A stretch of 26,641 bases of DNA from the NCBI GenBank assembly GCA_910584495.1, contig CAJUAR010000038.1, positions 1 to 26,641 of the forward strand, read 5' to 3'. Positions 1-6,835 of the stretch are shown piece after piece. Made by a program: the position numbers and the translations under genes. The notes under the pieces are model-generated. The model was not told the DNA's origin. It did not search any database and saw only the letters and a list, made by a program, of their open reading frames with translations. The stretch comes from an uncultured Muribaculaceae bacterium (GTDB lineage: Bacteria; Bacteroidota; Bacteroidia; Bacteroidales; Muribaculaceae). Every line of letters begins with the position of its first letter. The stretch's first letter is position 1.

Positions 1-52
1 AGGACGCAAGATTTTCATTCTTGAAAGAGCAGTTCGATTCTGCTATGGGCTA
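1..52 (+). tRNA. tRNA-Glu (UUC), 5'-truncated by the window edge
   Basis: The first 52 nt are identical to the 3' part of the complete tRNA-Glu at 397-468. They contain the end of the D arm, the anticodon arm with TTC in the loop, the T arm with a TTCGATT loop, and the 3' acceptor strand ATGGGCT plus discriminator A. CCA is not encoded. The D-loop and 5' acceptor strand lie outside the window. It sits 42 nt upstream of rpsT, with no promoter-like sequence between, so it is probably co-transcribed with rpsT. Confidence 0.93.
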
Positions 53-94
53 CAATAACAACAACATCGAAAAAATACAGACAATAACATAAAA

Positions 95-352
95 ATGGCA
101 AACCACGATTCTTCCAAAAAGCGTATCCGCCAGACAATAGCACGCCGTGCACGCAACCGCTACTATGCCAAAACAGCACGCAATGCCGTTCGCAATCTCC
201 GCAAGATGACCGACAAGCAGGCAGCTCTGGCACGCTACAACGAAGTTGCATCCATGCTCGACCGCCTCGCAGGCAAAAAGCATATCTCCAAGAACAAAGC
301 AGCCAACCTCAAGAGCAAGCTCGCAAAGCACATTGCAAAGCTCGCCGCCTAA
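95..352 (+). CDS. rpsT: 30S ribosomal protein S20
   Basis: This encodes 85 residues, the usual length for bacterial S20, a primary binder of the 5' domain of 16S rRNA in the small subunit. The start MANHDSSKKRIRQ, the run of Lys/Arg and the central alanine-rich helix with ARNAVRNLRK are typical of the family. The gene lies between two copies of tRNA-Glu(UUC), 42 nt after the first and 44 nt before the second. No TAnnTTTG promoter is visible in either spacer. I infer a tRNA-mRNA-tRNA transcript from which tRNA processing would release the S20 message. Confidence 0.97.
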   Translation: MANHDSSKKRIRQTIARRARNRYYAKTARNAVRNLRKMTDKQAALARYNEVASMLDRLAGKKHISKNKAANLKSKLAKHIAKLAA

Positions 353-396
353 GGTAGTCTGACAAGATACACAAATCGCCGCAAGGCAGGGTTTAT

Positions 397-468
397 GGCC
401 CATTCGTCTATCGGTTAGGACGCAAGATTTTCATTCTTGAAAGAGCAGTTCGATTCTGCTATGGGCTA
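397..468 (+). tRNA. tRNA-Glu (UUC)
   Basis: A complete cloverleaf can be drawn. Acceptor GGCCCAT (397-403) pairs with ATGGGCT (461-467), with one G-T pair. The D stem is GTC/GAC. The anticodon stem CAAGA/TCTTG encloses loop TTTTCAT, giving anticodon TTC at 430-432. The T stem AGCAG/CTGCT encloses TTCGATT. Discriminator A is at 468 and CCA is not encoded. Its 3' 52 nt are identical to the partial copy at 1-52. Confidence 0.97.
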
Positions 469-471
469 CGG

Positions 472-512
472 TTTCAGCTCTGATCATTCGATTAGGGCTG
501 AAATATTTTTAT
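472..512 (+). terminator. Intrinsic terminator after tRNA-Glu/rpsT
   Basis: TTTCAGCTC (472-480) pairs with GGGCTGAAA (495-503) across a 14-nt loop, with one G-T pair. It is followed by the T-rich stretch TATTTTTAT. It ends only 4 nt before the ATG of the HAD phosphatase, so that gene needs either read-through or a promoter I cannot see. Confidence 0.7.
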
Positions 513-516
513 AGCT

Positions 517-1128
517 ATGATCAAAAACTTACTTTTCGACCTTGGCGGCGTGATTGTCGACATCGAACGCCGCAACTGCGTGGAAGCCTTCGAACTCCTG
601 GGCCTCGAAAATGCCGACAGCTACTTCGGCGACTATGCCCAGACAGGTATATTCATGGCCCTGGAAGACGGTTCTGCCACCATAGAGCAATTCCACAGCT
701 ACCTGCGCCAACGTCTGCCGGAGGGTACAAGCGACCAACAGATCGACGCGGCATTCAACCGCTTCATCACAGGAATACCGGCCCGCCGCCTCAAGGCGCT
801 GCGGGAGCTGCGCAGCCAAGGCTACAAGCTCTATCTGCTGAGCAACACCAACCCTATTATGTGGAACAGCGTCCTGGCCGATGAATTTACGAAAGAAGGC
901 CTCACCCGCGCCGACTACTTCGACGGGATGGTGACTTCGTTCGAAGCCCGCGCCGCCAAGCCCGACAGCGAAATCTTCTGCCACACTGCAGCCCAATGCG
1001 GCATCAAGCCCGAAGAAACACTGTTCTTCGATGACTCGCCGGCAAACGTGGAGGCAGCACGCGCCCTTGGCTTCAACGCAGTCCACGTAGAGCCAGGGCA
1101 CGAGTTCACAGACTACCTGCCAAAATGA
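517..1128 (+). CDS. HAD-superfamily hydrolase (YihX-like subfamily IA phosphatase)
   Basis: This 203-residue protein has the HAD motifs in order. Motif I is FDLGGVIVD with nucleophile Asp8; the usual second Asp is replaced by Gly, as in the YihX group. Motif II is LLSNTN (Ser109), motif III is Lys148 in AAKPDSEIF, and motif IV is FFDDSPANVEA (Asp172/173). An alpha-helical cap occupies roughly residues 16-85. YihX-type enzymes dephosphorylate sugar phosphates and sometimes nucleotides such as FMN. The last 4 nt overlap ribF as ATGA, implying translational coupling. A role as FMN or flavin-related phosphatase is therefore tempting but is only inference from context. The substrate cannot be read from the sequence. 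Confidence 0.9.
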   Translation: MIKNLLFDLGGVIVDIERRNCVEAFELLGLENADSYFGDYAQTGIFMALEDGSATIEQFHSYLRQRLPEGTSDQQIDAAFNRFITGIPARRLKALRELRSQGYKLYLLSNTNPIMWNSVLADEFTKEGLTRADYFDGMVTSFEARAAKPDSEIFCHTAAQCGIKPEETLFFDDSPANVEAARALGFNAVHVEPGHEFTDYLPK

Positions 1129-1997
1129 GGATAGCCACCATAGGCATGTTCGACGGCGTCCACCGCGGCCACCAGGCTGTGCTGGACGAGCTGCGACTGC
1201 TCGCGGCCTCCAAGGGTGCCGAGCCCGTTGCTTTCAGCTTCACGCGCCACCCCGCGGCAGTGCTCAGGCCCGACAAAGCTCCACGACTGCTGACCGACAC
1301 CACCCTGCGGGCCGACCTCGTACGCAGCCATGGAGGCATAGAGCGCCTTGAGTTCCTGGACATGGACAGAGAGGGCTTCCGTGCCACAGCAGGAGAGTTC
1401 GCCGCCAAGTTGCGCCAACGACACGGCATCGACGCGCTGCTCATGGGTTTCAACAACCACATAGGCAGCGACCGCCTCACCGCGCGCGAGCTCGCACAGG
1501 TCTGCGGCAACAGCTTCGGCGTGTACGAAGCCAAGCCGCTTAACGGCGACAAATTCACCAGCACGGCTGCCCGCCACGCCGTAGAGAGAGCCGAACTCGC
1601 CGCTGCCGAGAACATCCTCGGCCACCGCTTCACAGTGCGCGGCCGCGTGGTGCCAGGCAAACAGCTGGGAAGGACCATAGGCTTCCCCACCGCCAACATC
1701 GAGGCCCTCGACCCCCAACAGCTGCTGCCGCCCGACGGAGTATATGCCGTAGCCGTCGCTATCGACGGGACAACCTACCCGGCCATGGCAAACATAGGCA
1801 CACGCCCCAGCATCGACGACGGCAACGCCCGCAGCTTCGAAGTCCACATCATCGACTTCGACCGCGACATATATGGCAAAACCGTTGACGTAGACATCAT
1901 CGCCCGCCTGCGTAGCGAACGGCGCTTCCCGTCGCTCGAAGCCCTTGCCGCCCAGCTTGCCGCCGACCGCCAGATGGTTCTAAACCATTTCAGCTAA
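1125..1997 (+). CDS. ribF: Bifunctional riboflavin kinase / FMN adenylyltransferase
   Basis: This 290-residue protein makes FMN from riboflavin and then FAD. The N-terminal nucleotidyltransferase domain begins at once with IGMFDGVHRGH (residues 6-16, the HxGH-type ATP site). The C-terminal kinase domain carries GRVVPGKQLGRTIGFPTANI (about 173-192) and ends with the usual IIARLRSERRFPSLEAL region. The protein is slightly short because the leader strand that usually precedes the GxFDGVH motif is almost absent. The start is fixed by the ATGA overlap with the HAD gene, and no other ATG precedes the motif. The central GFNNHIGSDR motif, where many homologues have an Asp-containing GxDFxFG, is divergent. 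Cytoplasmic. Confidence 0.95.
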   Translation: MRIATIGMFDGVHRGHQAVLDELRLLAASKGAEPVAFSFTRHPAAVLRPDKAPRLLTDTTLRADLVRSHGGIERLEFLDMDREGFRATAGEFAAKLRQRHGIDALLMGFNNHIGSDRLTARELAQVCGNSFGVYEAKPLNGDKFTSTAARHAVERAELAAAENILGHRFTVRGRVVPGKQLGRTIGFPTANIEALDPQQLLPPDGVYAVAVAIDGTTYPAMANIGTRPSIDDGNARSFEVHIIDFDRDIYGKTVDVDIIARLRSERRFPSLEALAAQLAADRQMVLNHFS

Positions 1998-2318
1998 AGA
2001 ACGCCGGCAACGAGGCAAAAGAGCTGTCCTAAATTCAGACGGCGGCAGAACGGAAGCACAGAGCTTAAGCTTGATTTTCAACTTTCCCACACCAATCTCA
2101 AGCGGTATCGCCCGGCGGTATTGCCGGATTCTCAAGGAAGTTGAAGATGTAGCCAAGGCATTTCATCAATGAATTTGTCAAGCTCATTCAGCTACTGACA
2201 TACGCCAAGCAGACGGGCCCTTCAAAGCATTTTAACAACACAAAAAGAAATCCCGAAGGCAACTTTTAGGCTTGGGACAGCAAAAAGTGCTGCAAAAAGT
2301 CAGATTTTCGCGGTGTTG
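1998..2318 (+). other. Non-coding spacer after ribF with weak dyad structure
   Basis: No convincing gene is present. A nested structure can be drawn at 2077-2145. TTCAACTTTCC and GGAAGTTGAA form an outer arm with one bulged base, and CCGGC/GCCGG (2112-2116/2123-2127) form an inner hairpin. The word TCTCAAG is repeated at 2096-2102 and 2130-2136. This could be a ribF 3'-end structure or decayed sequence; there is no T-tract. Confidence 0.4.
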
Positions 2319-2350
2319 TTTGCTTTGTTGCTGAAAAAAATATAACTTTG
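2319..2350 (+). promoter_or_regulatory. Consensus Bacteroidetes promoter for DUF177-rpmF
   Basis: TTTG at 2319-2322 is followed after 20 nt by TAACTTTG at 2343-2350, matching the known TTTG / TAnnTTTG primary sigma pattern. The start codon at 2374 lies 24 nt beyond the -7 box, giving a leader of about 18 nt. Confidence 0.85.
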
Positions 2351-2373
2351 CAAAGTTTTTCGCTTCAAATACA

Positions 2374-2961
2374 ATGGGAAAGTTCTCAACATATAATCTG
2401 CCTCTCAAAAGTCTGGGTGTCGGCAAGCACGAATTTGCCTACCATCTGGACAAGCAATTCTTTGTGAATATGGAGAGCAGCGACATCCACGATGCCGACC
2501 TCGAAGTGAAGCTCGCCGTTGCATACAACGGCGAATACTACGACCTCGACTTTGCCATCGCCGGGCAGGTGACACTAATATGCGACCGTTGCCTCGACGC
2601 CTTGCACTTCCCCATCGACACAAGCTACCACATAGTGGTGAAATACGGCGAAAGCTACAACGACGACAGCGACGACGTTCTCGAGATACCGATGAGCGAC
2701 AACTCTCTCAACGTGGCCTACATGCTCTACGACACCGTAGAGCTTGCCATTCCTCTCAAACACGTGCACCCGCTGGGCAAATGCAACCGCCAGATGAGCG
2801 CCATCCTCAAAAAACACCGCGCCACCAGCGGCGAGGATGCAGAGCTCGAAAACGAACTAATAGACGAAATAGACAATATCGACGCTGCCCGCGAAGAAGC
2901 TACCGACCCACGGTGGGATGCACTTCGCAAGCTCTCGGACAGCGATGATTCAAACGATTAA
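2374..2961 (+). CDS. DUF177 / YceD family protein (large-subunit rRNA accumulation protein)
   Basis: This 195-residue cytoplasmic protein carries the DUF177 signature. It has a CxxC pair in LICDRCLDAL (Cys70, Cys73) and the downstream segment LKHVHPLGKCNRQM (Cys136), with an acidic C-terminal tail rich in Asp and Glu. YceD homologues in bacteria and plants are linked to 23S rRNA accumulation and large-subunit assembly, and sit directly before rpmF as here (28-nt gap). The start at 2374 is the first ATG after a consensus promoter. The biochemical mechanism of the family is not established, so only the family assignment is firm. Confidence 0.88.
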   Translation: MGKFSTYNLPLKSLGVGKHEFAYHLDKQFFVNMESSDIHDADLEVKLAVAYNGEYYDLDFAIAGQVTLICDRCLDALHFPIDTSYHIVVKYGESYNDDSDDVLEIPMSDNSLNVAYMLYDTVELAIPLKHVHPLGKCNRQMSAILKKHRATSGEDAELENELIDEIDNIDAAREEATDPRWDALRKLSDSDDSND

Positions 2962-2989
2962 AAATAACTACAATATTTCCTAAAGAACA

Positions 2990-3172
2990 ATGGCACATCC
3001 TAAACGCAAGCAATCCAAAACCCGCACTGCCAAACGTCGCACACACGACAAAGCAGTGGCTCCTACTTTGGCTCTCTGCCCCAACTGCGGTGCATGGCAC
3101 GTTTATCACACCGTGTGCGGCGAATGTGGCTACTACCGCGGCAAACAGGCAATCGTGAAAGAAGAGGCATAA
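2990..3172 (+). CDS. rpmF: 50S ribosomal protein L32
   Basis: This encodes 60 residues beginning MAHPKRKQSKTRTAKRR, the classic L32 start. A zinc ribbon follows: Cys30-x2-Cys33 and Cys43-x2-Cys46. It is thus the zinc-binding form of L32, in the large ribosomal subunit. It follows DUF177 in the usual order and is probably on the same transcript. In many bacteria plsX comes next; here the next gene is fabH after a 222-nt spacer. Confidence 0.97.
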   Translation: MAHPKRKQSKTRTAKRRTHDKAVAPTLALCPNCGAWHVYHTVCGECGYYRGKQAIVKEEA

Positions 3173-3208
3173 CTTCCTCTGCTTTCACAACAGCCTCCTT
3201 TGTCGGCC

Positions 3209-3240
3209 TTATGGCCGCAAGGCCATAATCCCTCCGGGGG
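3209..3240 (+). terminator. Hairpin cluster after rpmF
   Basis: TTATGGCC-GCAA-GGCCATAA (3209-3228) is a perfect 8-bp stem with a GNRA-like tetraloop. It is followed closely by a short CCTCC/GGGGG-type dyad (3231-3240). A pyrimidine-rich stretch TTTCCTTTTTG follows at 3248-3258. It may end the DUF177-rpmF transcript. Its palindrome-plus-ATAA/TCC layout also resembles the hairpin units at 20026-20336 in degenerate form. Confidence 0.45.
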
Positions 3241-3394
3241 TTGTGAGGTTTCCTTTTTGTAAAAAATTTGGGTGCGGACGCGACAAAACCATCGTGCCCC
3301 ACTCTTGTTTTACAAATACCCTGCCTCCGATACAGCAGCAAACGCTCCGGACCTTGCGTCCGAGCTTTTTACCAGCATTTAAAAATAAAGAAAT

Positions 3395-4381
3395 ATGCTT
3401 CACGCCCGTATATCCGGCATATCATCCTACACCCCCGACGGCATCCTGGACAATGAGATGCTGTCACAAATGGTAGATACCAACGACGAGTGGATTACCT
3501 CTCGCGTCGGAATCAAAACCCGACACATCCTCCGCGACCCCGACAAAGCATCATCCTATATGGGAATCCAGGCCGTTAACAAACTCCTTGCAAGCACCGG
3601 CACACCGGCAGAGGAAATAGAATTGGTACTTTGTGCCACATCCAACCCCGACTACCGTTTCCCCTCAACAGGATCGGTGATTTGCGATGGCGCAAAACTC
3701 AAAAATGCCTATTCCTACGACATTGAGGCAGCCTGCGCAGGCTTCCTCGTGGCCCTGCAGGAAGCTCGAGCATTTGTATGCTCCGGAATCTACAAGAAGG
3801 TTATAGTGGTGGCAACCGAAAAAATGTCGTCGATGGTCAACTATGCCGACCGTCAGACCTGCCCGCTCTTCGGCGACGGTGCCGGAGCCGTGCTCGTCGA
3901 ACCTACCGGCGACACTTCCGTGGGCGTGATGGATGCAATCTTCCATGTCGACGGCTGGGGACGCGACCACCTGCTGATGGTTGCCGGCGGCTCTGCCAAG
4001 CCCACCACTCACGCCACCGTCGATGCAGGCGAGAACTTCCTCTTCCAGGACGGTCGCGCCGTCTACAAACATGCCGTGACCAACATGCTCACCTCCACTC
4101 TCGACGTGATGAAACGCAACAACCTGAGCGTTGACGACGTAGACTACCTGGTGCCCCACCAGGCCAACCTGCGCATCATCGAGGCCGTGGCCGACCGTGC
4201 ACAGTTCCCCATGGACAAAGTGCTGGTCAACATCGAGCACACCGGCAACACTTCGGCAGCCTCAATCCCCCTGTGCCTTGACGAATACAAGGACAAGCTC
4301 AAAAAGGGCGACAAAATTGTCCTCACAGCATTCGGCGCCGGTTTCACATGGGGAGCCATGTATCTGGTGTGGGATCTTTGA
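3395..4381 (+). CDS. fabH: 3-oxoacyl-[acyl-carrier-protein] synthase III (KAS III)
   Basis: This 328-residue cytoplasmic enzyme condenses acetyl-CoA with malonyl-ACP to start fatty-acid synthesis; in this phylum branched primers are also used. The Cys-His-Asn triad is intact: Cys114 in EAACAGF, His255 in VPHQAN and Asn285 in EHTGNTSAA. The N-terminal DEWITSRVGIKTRH segment and the C-terminal GAGFTWGA motif are also standard. The length is normal. The ATG at 3395 is in a suitable position and gives the usual short N-terminus. It is followed by an intrinsic terminator, so it may be transcribed separately from era. Confidence 0.97.
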   Translation: MLHARISGISSYTPDGILDNEMLSQMVDTNDEWITSRVGIKTRHILRDPDKASSYMGIQAVNKLLASTGTPAEEIELVLCATSNPDYRFPSTGSVICDGAKLKNAYSYDIEAACAGFLVALQEARAFVCSGIYKKVIVVATEKMSSMVNYADRQTCPLFGDGAGAVLVEPTGDTSVGVMDAIFHVDGWGRDHLLMVAGGSAKPTTHATVDAGENFLFQDGRAVYKHAVTNMLTSTLDVMKRNNLSVDDVDYLVPHQANLRIIEAVADRAQFPMDKVLVNIEHTGNTSAASIPLCLDEYKDKLKKGDKIVLTAFGAGFTWGAMYLVWDL

Positions 4382-4408
4382 TGGCCCGCACAGGCAAAAA
4401 AATTCAAT

Positions 4409-4447
4409 AGGGATAGCACTTTTTGGGTGCTATCCTTGTTGTTTTTA
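4409..4447 (+). terminator. Intrinsic terminator after fabH
   Basis: GGATAGCAC (4411-4419) pairs perfectly with GTGCTATCC (4427-4435) around a 7-nt loop. The flanking AG/TT allow two more pairs. The tail TTGTTGTTTTTAT is T-rich. It lies 27 nt after the fabH stop and 23 nt before era. Confidence 0.85.
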
Positions 4448-4470
4448 TAACACTCTAATAAATAACTGAC

Positions 4471-5394
4471 ATGGAACAAGATAAAAACAGGGCAGACGAA
4501 CTGCCCGTGGCAACTCATAAATCAGGCTTCGTCAACATTGTGGGCAACCCCAACGTGGGCAAGTCGACTCTTATGAACGAGCTTGTGGGCGAACGCATAA
4601 GCATCATCACCCAGAAAGCCCAGACAACGCGCCACCGCATCATGGGCATTGTCAACACGCCACAATACCAGGTGGTGTTCTCCGACACCCCCGGCGTGCT
4701 CAAGCCCCAATATAAAATGCAGGAAAGCATGCTGGCCTTCAGCGAAGGCGCACTCACCGATGCCGATGTGCTCGTCTATGTCACCGATGTGGTGGAAGAC
4801 CCCGAGAAAAATGCCGACTTCCTGGCCAAGGTTGCCGCCGAAAAAGTGCCCGTTCTGCTCGTGATCAACAAAATAGACCTCCTCAAAGGCAACGACGACC
4901 TCAATGCTATTGTCGACCGCTGGCTGCAACGCCTTCCAAAAGCCGAAATCTACCCCATCTCAGCCAAGGAAAAATTTGGCGTTACCGGGCTGATGAACCG
5001 CATTGTGGAACTGCTTCCTGCCGGAGAGCCATATTTCGGCAAAGACGCTCTCACCGACAAACCGGCACGCTTCTTCGTCACCGAAATTATACGCGAAAAA
5101 ATTCTTCTCAACTACGACAAGGAAGTTCCCTACTCCACCGAAGTGATTGTGGAACAATTCGAAGAGAAAGAGACCTCAATCCATATCATGGCCGTAATCT
5201 ATGTGGAGCGCGACAGCCAGAAAGGAATTCTCATAGGGCGCGGAGGCTCTATGCTCAAAAAAGTGGGCATCCAGGCCCGAAAGGACATTGAAAAATTTTT
5301 CGACAAAAGCGTATATCTCGAACTCTTTGTAAAAGTAGAGCCCGACTGGCGCAACCGCGAAGGCAAACTCCGCCAGTTCGGCTACATCGAGTGA
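4471..5394 (+). CDS. era: GTPase Era, 16S rRNA maturation factor
   Basis: This 307-residue protein has an N-terminal Ras-like GTPase domain and a C-terminal KH domain. G1 is GNPNVGKS (25-32), G2 lies in AQTTRHRI, G3 is DTPG (72-75) and G4 is NKID (133-136). The KH motif is GILIGRGGSMLKKVG. Era binds the 3' end of 16S rRNA and helps assemble the 30S subunit. The N-terminus has about 18 extra residues compared with E. coli Era. It sits between fabH and the second GTPase gene der. No clear TAnnTTTG promoter is seen in the 23 nt after the fabH terminator, so read-through may supply expression. Confidence 0.97.
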   Translation: MEQDKNRADELPVATHKSGFVNIVGNPNVGKSTLMNELVGERISIITQKAQTTRHRIMGIVNTPQYQVVFSDTPGVLKPQYKMQESMLAFSEGALTDADVLVYVTDVVEDPEKNADFLAKVAAEKVPVLLVINKIDLLKGNDDLNAIVDRWLQRLPKAEIYPISAKEKFGVTGLMNRIVELLPAGEPYFGKDALTDKPARFFVTEIIREKILLNYDKEVPYSTEVIVEQFEEKETSIHIMAVIYVERDSQKGILIGRGGSMLKKVGIQARKDIEKFFDKSVYLELFVKVEPDWRNREGKLRQFGYIE

Positions 5395-5446
5395 AGAACG
5401 TGCGCCGTTTTATCTTCGGGGTATGAGGCCCACCGGCGATAATTCG

Positions 5447-5478
5447 CTTGGGTATGTCGGCGTTTTTTGTTAATTTTG
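5447..5478 (+). promoter_or_regulatory. Promoter for der-S41 protease
   Basis: CTTG at 5447-5450 (one mismatch to TTTG) is followed after exactly 20 nt by TAATTTTG at 5471-5478, a full match to TAnnTTTG. The der ATG is 27 nt downstream of the -7 box. Confidence 0.75.
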
Positions 5479-5505
5479 CATTCAAAGAAGAACTATCAGC
5501 ATTTT

Positions 5506-6822
5506 ATGGGACAACTCGTTGCCATCGTAGGCCGCCCCAATGTGGGCAAATCAACGCTTTTCAACCGTCTGACACAGACACGCACCGCCATCACCGACCC
5601 CACGGCGGGCACCACCCGTGACCGCCAGTATGGCAAAGTCGACTGGAACGGTCGCGAATTTTCAATTGTCGACACCGGCGGCTGGGTCGTCAACTCCGAG
5701 GACGTATTCGAAGCCGAAATCAACAAGCAGGTGGAGCTGGCCATTGAGCAAGCCGACGTTATTCTCTTCGTTGTCGACGCAATGAACGGCGTCACCGACC
5801 TCGACGACCATGTTGCCGCCATCCTTCGCCGCTCGCGCAAGCCCGTCATACTTGTTGCCAACAAGGTAGACTCCAACGAATGGATCTACAACGTGCCTGA
5901 GTTCTACAGCCTCGGGCTGGGTGACCCCTACCCCGTGAGCGCAGTCAACGGCTATGGCACCGGCGACCTCCTCGACGAAGTGGTCAAAGACCTCCCCGAG
6001 AAAGACGACGAAGAGGATGCCCTCGAAGACATTCCGCGTTTTGCTATCGTAGGCAGGCCCAACGCCGGCAAATCTTCGCTTATCAACGCATTCATCGGCG
6101 AGGAGCGACACATCGTTACCGATATTGCCGGCACCACTCGCGACAGCATCTACACACGCTACTCCAAGTTTGGCTTCGACTTCTATCTTGTCGACACCGC
6201 CGGCATACGAAAAAAGAACAAAGTGAACGAAGACATTGAGTACTACTCGGTGATTCGTTCCATCCGCGCCATCGAAGCTTCGGACGTGTGCATCCTCATG
6301 ATCGATGCCACTCGCGGCATCGAGGCACAGGACGTGAACATTTTCTCGCTCATCCAACGCAACAAGAAGGGCCTGGTGGTGGTGGTCAACAAATGGGACC
6401 TTGTCGATGACAAATCGAACGCAGCAATCAAGCACTACGAAGCCGCTATCCGCGAGCGTTTCGCCCCGTTCACCGACTTCCCCATCATCTTCACATCTGC
6501 CCTCACCAAGCAACGCATCTTCAAAGTGCTCGAAACCGCAGTGGAAGTCTACGGCAACCGGAAGCGCACCGTGCCCACCTCGCAGCTCAACAACGTGATG
6601 CAGGAAGACATAGCCGCCTACCCGCCGCCAAGCAACAAAGGCAAATTTATCAAAATAAAATATATCACCATGCTCAAAGGCGCACAAGTGCCAACGTTCA
6701 TCTTCTTCTGCAATCTGCCGCAGTGGGTGAAAGAGCCTTACCGCCGCTATCTCGAAAACAAAATCCGCGAGCATTGGCAATTCACCGGCACGCCCGTCAA
6801 CGTATTTATGCGCGAAAAATAG
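5506..6822 (+). CDS. der: GTPase Der (EngA), ribosome assembly
   Basis: This 438-residue protein has two tandem GTPase domains and a C-terminal KH-like domain, an architecture unique to Der/EngA, which acts in 50S assembly. Domain 1 has GRPNVGKS (9-16), DTGGW and NKVD (119-122). Domain 2 has GRPNAGKS (183-190), DTAGIRKK and NKWD. The KH-like domain includes the FIKIKYIT segment. I chose the ATG at 5506, which gives MGQLVAIVGRPN. A longer reading from a TTG at 5467 would start inside the promoter -7 region and adds non-conserved residues. The S41 protease gene begins 13 nt after the stop, so the two probably form an operon. Confidence 0.97.
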   Translation: MGQLVAIVGRPNVGKSTLFNRLTQTRTAITDPTAGTTRDRQYGKVDWNGREFSIVDTGGWVVNSEDVFEAEINKQVELAIEQADVILFVVDAMNGVTDLDDHVAAILRRSRKPVILVANKVDSNEWIYNVPEFYSLGLGDPYPVSAVNGYGTGDLLDEVVKDLPEKDDEEDALEDIPRFAIVGRPNAGKSSLINAFIGEERHIVTDIAGTTRDSIYTRYSKFGFDFYLVDTAGIRKKNKVNEDIEYYSVIRSIRAIEASDVCILMIDATRGIEAQDVNIFSLIQRNKKGLVVVVNKWDLVDDKSNAAIKHYEAAIRERFAPFTDFPIIFTSALTKQRIFKVLETAVEVYGNRKRTVPTSQLNNVMQEDIAAYPPPSNKGKFIKIKYITMLKGAQVPTFIFFCNLPQWVKEPYRRYLENKIREHWQFTGTPVNVFMREK

Positions 6823-6835
6823 CACACTCAACACG

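Noticed and set aside
5467..5505. Upstream TTG start for der
   Set aside because: It would lie within the promoter -7 region and before the probable transcription start.
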